A stretch of 27,503 nt of DNA. Source: a candidate division Zixibacteria bacterium SM23_81. GTDB taxonomy: Bacteria > SM23-81. Numbering within the stretch: the stretch's first letter is position 1; each line of letters begins with the position of its first letter. The notes under the pieces were generated by a model. It had not been told where the DNA came from and did no database searches. It worked only from the letters and a program-made list of their open reading frames with translations. Below, one piece after another: positions 23,908 through 27,503 of this stretch. The stretch is from assembly GCA_001304015.1 (NCBI GenBank), contig LJUY01000033.1, positions 1-27,503 on the forward strand. Direction: 5' to 3'. Both the position numbers and the translations under genes were made by a program.

Positions 23908-25260
23908 TTACCCTTCCGAGCCAGCATTCATCTCCTCCACAAAGGAGGTGTCAAAGTCTCCCGCTTGAAAACGAGAATCGGCGACCACCCTTTGATGAAA
24001 GGGAATGGTCGTCTTAGGACCCTCCACCACGAATTCCTCTAATGCCCTCTCCATGCGCAGGCGAGCCTCTGCCCTGTCTTTCCCGTGCGCGATGAGCTTG
24101 GCCAGCAGGGAATCGTAATGGGGTGGAATCACGTAGTTGGCATAAGCATGCGTGTCTACCCGAATCCCCGGGCCTCCTGGCACATGAAAGCTGGTGATCT
24201 CGCCCGGCGAGGGCCGAAAGCTTTTGTCTGGATCCTCGGCGTTGATACGACATTCGATGGCGTGACCGCGCTGGACCACGTCCTTCTGGGTATATCCCAT
24301 GGGTTCGCCGGCGGCCAGTCGTATCTGCTCCTTGATCAAATCGATGTTCACCACCGCCTCGGTCACCGGGTGCTCCACCTGGATGCGGGTATTCATCTCC
24401 ATGAAGTAGTACCGACCGTTACGATCCAGAAGAAACTCCACCGTCCCGGCACCCTGGTATCCGATGCTTTTGGCCCCTTTGACGGCATCATGACCCATTT
24501 TCTTCCTCAGTTCCGCAGTCATGGCCGGGGAGGGAGATTCTTCCACCAGCTTCTGGTGTCGCCTCTGAATTGAGCAATCCCTCTCTCCCAGGTGAACGAT
24601 GGTACCATATTTGTCGCCCAGAATCTGAAACTCCACATGTCTGGGATTCTCCATAAACTTCTCCAGATAGAGATCGGCGCTGCCGAAGGCGCTCTGAGCT
24701 TCACTGCTGGCCATCTCGAATCCGCGTTGGAGGTTCTCCTCGCCGGCGGCGATGCGCATACCCCGTCCCCCTCCCCCCGCTGCGGCCTTGATCATCACAG
24801 GATAGCCGATCTTCTCGGCCATCTGAAGAGCGTGCTTGACGTCCTTGAGAACGCCCTCGCTGCCCGGGATGATAGGGAGTCCAGCCTTACGCATAGACTC
24901 CCGAGCATAAGACTTATCACCCATTTGGCGGATCATCTCCGCCGAAGGGCCAATAAAGACGATGCCGCAGTCTTTGCAGATATCGGCGAAGTCCGCATTT
25001 TCGGCCAGAAAGCCGTATCCGGGGTGGAGGGCTTCGGCGTTGGTGAGCTCCGCAGCGCTGATGATACGAGAGACGTTCAGATAGCTCTCCGAGCTGGGGG
25101 CGGGGCCAATGCAGACGTTCTCGTCGGCAAAGCGAACGTGCAAAGAGGCCTCGTCGGCCTCTGAATAAACCCCTACGGTGCTGATGCCCAGCTCTTTACA
25201 AGCTCTGATCACGCGCAGGGCGATCTCACCCCTATTTGCGATGAGGACTTTGGAAAACAT
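23908..25260 (-). CDS. accC: Biotin carboxylase subunit of acetyl-CoA carboxylase
   Basis: 450 aa, standard length. It carboxylates biotin on AccB using ATP and bicarbonate, the first step of fatty acid synthesis. ATP-grasp features: the Gly-rich loop [10 protein letters not shown] (161-170), [12 protein letters not shown] (205-216), [21 protein letters not shown] (226-245) and [15 protein letters not shown] (287-301) with the catalytic Glu and Arg residues. The N-terminal [20 protein letters not shown] is canonical. The ATG at 25260 begins 6 nt after the stop of the PilT-like gene; no strong ribosome site is seen, so it may rely on coupling. Normally accC directly follows accB; here a secretion ATPase intervenes. 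Confidence 0.96.
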   Translation of the reverse strand: MFSKVLIANRGEIALRVIRACKELGISTVGVYSEADEASLHVRFADENVCIGPAPSSESYLNVSRIISAAELTNAEALHPGYGFLAENADFADICKDCGIVFIGPSAEMIRQMGDKSYARESMRKAGLPIIPGSEGVLKDVKHALQMAEKIGYPVMIKAAAGGGGRGMRIAAGEENLQRGFEMASSEAQSAFGSADLYLEKFMENPRHVEFQILGDKYGTIVHLGERDCSIQRRHQKLVEESPSPAMTAELRKKMGHDAVKGAKSIGYQGAGTVEFLLDRNGRYYFMEMNTRIQVEHPVTEAVVNIDLIKEQIRLAAGEPMGYTQKDVVQRGHAIECRINAEDPDKSFRPSPGEITSFHVPGGPGIRVDTHAYANYVIPPHYDSLLAKLIAHGKDRAEARLRMERALEEFVVEGPKTTIPFHQRVVADSRFQAGDFDTSFVEEMNAGSEG

Positions 25261-25266
25261 CCTGTC

Positions 25267-26436
25267 TCAGGTTCCCTCCGAAGGCTCCTGCGGGCCGCTT
25301 TCCTGGGGGGGCTCCTCCTTTGTGTCCCCCTGTTGGTCGAAGAAACGCATGCTCCGGTCCGAGGCTCCCACAACCCCAGCCACCTTGAGCTCAAAATCTG
25401 TGGGGCTGGTGCTGAATTTCCTGGCCACATCCAAAGTGATCATCCCCCGCTGGTACAGCTGGAGAAGGGATTGATCGAAGGACTGCATTCCGTATTCCGT
25501 AACCCCATCCTCGATAAGCTGAGGAATCAGCTGAGACTTCTCGGGCTCCAACAGGCAATCTCGCACCGTGCCTGTGCCCACCAGCACCTCCACCGCCGGA
25601 ATGCGACCCTTGCTGTCGGCCCTGGGCAGCAACCGCATGGAGATGATAGCCTGTAAGGTGCCCGAAAATAGGAGACGAACGTATTGCTGCTGGTCCAAGG
25701 GGAAAAAAGAGATGACCCTGCTCACCGTCTGGGCGGCGTCGATGGTGTGCAAAGTGCTCAGAACCAGATGTCCTGAATCGGCCGCGTTGAGGGCCACGGT
25801 CATGGTCTCCACATCTCTGATCTCGCCGATGAGGATGACGTTGGGATCCTGCCTGAGGATATGCTTCAGGGCATCGGGGAAGGAATGGGTGTCATTCCCC
25901 ACCTCCCGCTGAGCAATGATGCTTTTGTTGTTCTCGTAGATGAACTCGATGGGGTCCTCGATGGTCACGATGTTGACGTTTTCACTATGGTTGATGTGCT
26001 CGATCATTGCGGCCAAAGTAGTGGACTTACCGCTACCGGCGGTACCGGTCACCAAAATCAGACCGCGCCTGCGCAAAGCAAGCTCGCTCAGAACCGGCGG
26101 AAGATTAAGGCCTGCAAAATCAAGGACCTCACTTTTAATAGCCCTGAAGACCATGGCTATATCGTTGCGTTGTCGATAGACATTGACCCGGTAGCGCCCC
26201 ACATCCGAGTAATCCAGGGCCGTATCGAACTCTTTATTACGCTCAAACATCTCCCTCTGAGCTCCGGTGAGCACGCGACCCAGCAAAACCTCCATCTCCT
26301 CGGTTCTCATGACCGGCGAATCACTTCTGATCAACACGCCATTGATACGGTAAATGGGCGACATGCCTACCCGGAGATGAAGATCCGAGGCGTCCCTAGC
26401 CCTCATATCCTGTAGTAGATCCTTCAGATCTGGCAT
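25267..26436 (-). CDS. PilT/PilU-family type IV pilus retraction ATPase-like protein
   Basis: 389 aa. Type II/IV secretion ATPase with N-terminal PAS-like region (residues 1-95; DASDLHLRVGMSPIYRINGVL), Walker A GTAGSGKST (131-139, Lys137), Asp box (TIEDPIEFIY, 158-167), Walker B NVILIGEIRD (199-208) and His box STLHTIDA (227-234). This drives pilus retraction in PilT. The canonical AIRNLIRE motif is replaced by a TVRDCLLEPEKSQ region, which leans to the PilU/PilT2 side of the family. The acidic Pro-Gln C-terminal tail (EEPPQESGPQEPSEG) is also unusual. ATG at 26436, GGAGG 5 nt upstream. No other pilus gene is present; it is wedged between accB and accC. Confidence 0.92.
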   Translation of the reverse strand: MPDLKDLLQDMRARDASDLHLRVGMSPIYRINGVLIRSDSPVMRTEEMEVLLGRVLTGAQREMFERNKEFDTALDYSDVGRYRVNVYRQRNDIAMVFRAIKSEVLDFAGLNLPPVLSELALRRRGLILVTGTAGSGKSTTLAAMIEHINHSENVNIVTIEDPIEFIYENNKSIIAQREVGNDTHSFPDALKHILRQDPNVILIGEIRDVETMTVALNAADSGHLVLSTLHTIDAAQTVSRVISFFPLDQQQYVRLLFSGTLQAIISMRLLPRADSKGRIPAVEVLVGTGTVRDCLLEPEKSQLIPQLIEDGVTEYGMQSFDQSLLQLYQRGMITLDVARKFSTSPTDFELKVAGVVGASDRSMRFFDQQGDTKEEPPQESGPQEPSEGT

Positions 26437-26478
26437 GGCAACCTCCTGTATTCTAAAAGTTCTCTCACTCACCGATTC

Positions 26479-26934
26479 TTAGGAGGGCTCCACGAAGAAG
26501 AGGGGCTGTCCGAACTCCACCGGTTGGGCGTCTTCCGCGAGGATGTCAACGATGCGTCCAGAAACGTCGGACTCGATCTCGTTCATCAGTTTCATGGCCT
26601 CTACGATGCAGACCACTGTGCCCTTGGCAATGGCCTGACCAACCTTGACATAGGGTTCGGCACCGGGTGCCGGGGAGCGATAGAAAGTACCCACCATGGG
26701 CGACTCTATGGCCACCATGTTTGCGGCCTTGGCATCTTTAGGGCCCGGTGCCGCCTCCGCGGGAACTTGCCCGGCTGTCGCCATCGAGGACAATGTGACC
26801 TCGGGGTTATTGCCGAGCGATGGCCGAGCCTTTTTGGAAATGCGTACTTTCCTGCCCCACCGGCTAACCTCCAGCTCCTCGATATTGCTCTCCTCAACCA
26901 ATTTAATCAGCCGTTTGATCATCGATTCTCTCAT
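26479..26934 (-). CDS. accB: Biotin carboxyl carrier protein of acetyl-CoA carboxylase
   Basis: 151 aa. The C-terminal biotinyl domain (residues 73-150) has the attachment site [11 protein letters not shown] with Lys115, and the thumb-like [22 protein letters not shown]. The N-terminus [19 protein letters not shown] is the conserved AccB start, joined by an Ala-Pro-rich linker (41-70). ATG at 26934 with GGGAGA 6 nt upstream; the in-frame ATG at 26922 is an alternative. It lies 48 bp after efp, in an efp-accB arrangement common in bacteria. Confidence 0.96.
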   Translation of the reverse strand: MRESMIKRLIKLVEESNIEELEVSRWGRKVRISKKARPSLGNNPEVTLSSMATAGQVPAEAAPGPKDAKAANMVAIESPMVGTFYRSPAPGAEPYVKVGQAIAKGTVVCIVEAMKLMNEIESDVSGRIVDILAEDAQPVEFGQPLFFVEPS

Positions 26935-26982
26935 GGGTTTCTCCCTGCCATGGTTTGAGGGAACCCATCTTCGGCTCTCTCT

Positions 26983-27503
26983 TCACTTCACCCGTTCCAC
27001 ATAAATGCCTTTACGGGTATCCACTTTGATGACGTCGTTGACATCAATGAAGAAAGGCACCTGCACCACGGCTCCAGACTCCAGCTTGGCCGGCTTCGAT
27101 CCCCCGGAGGCGGTGTTACCACGCACGCCAGGCTCCGTCTCCTTCACCCTCAGCTCGACGAAGATGGGGAGTTCCAGCCCGATGACCTGGTTTTCGTGAA
27201 ACAGGACCTGAACATTGGCGCTCTCGGCCAGAAACTTGGCTGTATCTCCCACCATGTCGGCAGAAATGGGAATCTGCTCGTAGGTGCTGGTATCCATGAG
27301 GAAAAATTGATCACCCGAACGGTACAGGTACTGCATCTCCCGCCGGTCAATTCTGGCCTTCGTGATGCTCTCGCCCGCCCGAAAGGTGCGATCGACGACC
27401 CTGCCGGTGCGCACGTTCTTCAACTTGGTCCTGACGAAAGCCCCCCCTTTGCCCGGCTTGACATGCAGGAACTCCACTATGGTGTAAAGATCGCCCTCTA
27501 CCA
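26983..27503 (-). CDS. efp: Elongation factor P (5' end outside the window)
   Basis: The frame is open to the window edge; 173 codons are visible and about 12-15 residues are missing at the N-terminus, so the apparent internal GTG start at 27477 is not real. EF-P relieves ribosome stalling at polyproline. The loop VKPGKGGAFV contains Lys in the position modified in E. coli (Lys34), rather than the Arg used in the rhamnosylation (EarP) type. The KOW-like N-terminal and S1-like C-terminal domains are both present (LELPIFVELRVKETEPGVRGNTASGG, VQVPFFIDVNDVIKVDTR). It is the first visible gene of the accB-gcv operon. Confidence 0.95.
   Translation of the reverse strand, partial: VEGDLYTIVEFLHVKPGKGGAFVRTKLKNVRTGRVVDRTFRAGESITKARIDRREMQYLYRSGDQFFLMDTSTYEQIPISADMVGDTAKFLAESANVQVLFHENQVIGLELPIFVELRVKETEPGVRGNTASGGSKPAKLESGAVVQVPFFIDVNDVIKVDTRKGIYVERVK

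Overview
This window is almost entirely minus-strand housekeeping DNA from a diderm (Gram-negative-type) bacterium. Signal-peptide and beta-barrel-like proteins and a lipoprotein-like thioredoxin point to an outer membrane. The short EF-Ts, split glycine dehydrogenase (gcvPA/gcvPB), pyrR-led pyrimidine operon, and intergenic DNA crowded with palindromes and heptanucleotide repeats fit an uncultivated FCB-like or related candidate phylum. That placement is an inference from gene style; no rRNA is present to settle it. No tRNA, rRNA, CRISPR array, transposase or phage gene was seen.

Layout, in the direction of transcription (high to low coordinates). (1) 27503-17106: efp (5' end outside the window), accB, a PilT/PilU-like ATPase, accC, gcvH, gcvPA, a thioredoxin-fold/TPR lipoprotein, a peptide-type ABC solute-binding protein, gcvPB, and a zinc-ribbon methyltransferase. 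This probable long operon joins acetyl-CoA carboxylase and glycine-cleavage genes. (2) 17105-15054: a heptamer-repeat leader, then one polypeptide carrying two ECF-type (CbiO/EcfA) ATPase domains. (3) 15053-14393: a gene-free repeat island holding palindromes, a 50-bp dispersed element and a decayed 3' end of a GIY-YIG nuclease-like gene. (4) 14390-10329: the pyr operon (pyrR-pyrB-pyrC), then a LUD-domain protein and a YjbQ-family protein. It has a consensus promoter and a leader that reads as a complete PyrR attenuator: binding element, antiterminator and terminator. (5) 10306-9087: heptamer repeats and mtnA. (6) 9020-3456: a consensus promoter, then rplM-rpsI-rpsB-tsf-pyrH-frr-uppS-cdsA, with a terminator-like hairpin between rplM and rpsI. 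(7) 3455-2599: a second repeat and hairpin island. (8) 2598-1: a promoter and a secreted protein with 55-residue tandem repeats, a strong terminator, and the start of a beta-barrel-like protein.

Many true starts lie downstream of the longest possible ORF starts. I moved them using Shine-Dalgarno spacing, promoter positions and family N-termini. Several extended ORF starts are translations of intergenic repeats or promoters. Non-ATG starts are common: TTG for pyrR and cdsA; GTG for uppS, rpsI, pyrC and the thioredoxin protein.

The coding content is mostly conventional, and I do not see a clear new enzymatic or defence system. The most interesting signals are in RNA and intergenic architecture: the PyrR attenuator whose terminator swallows the pyrR ribosome-binding site, the possible rpsI attenuator, and the in-phase 7-bp repeat arrays at several gene junctions.
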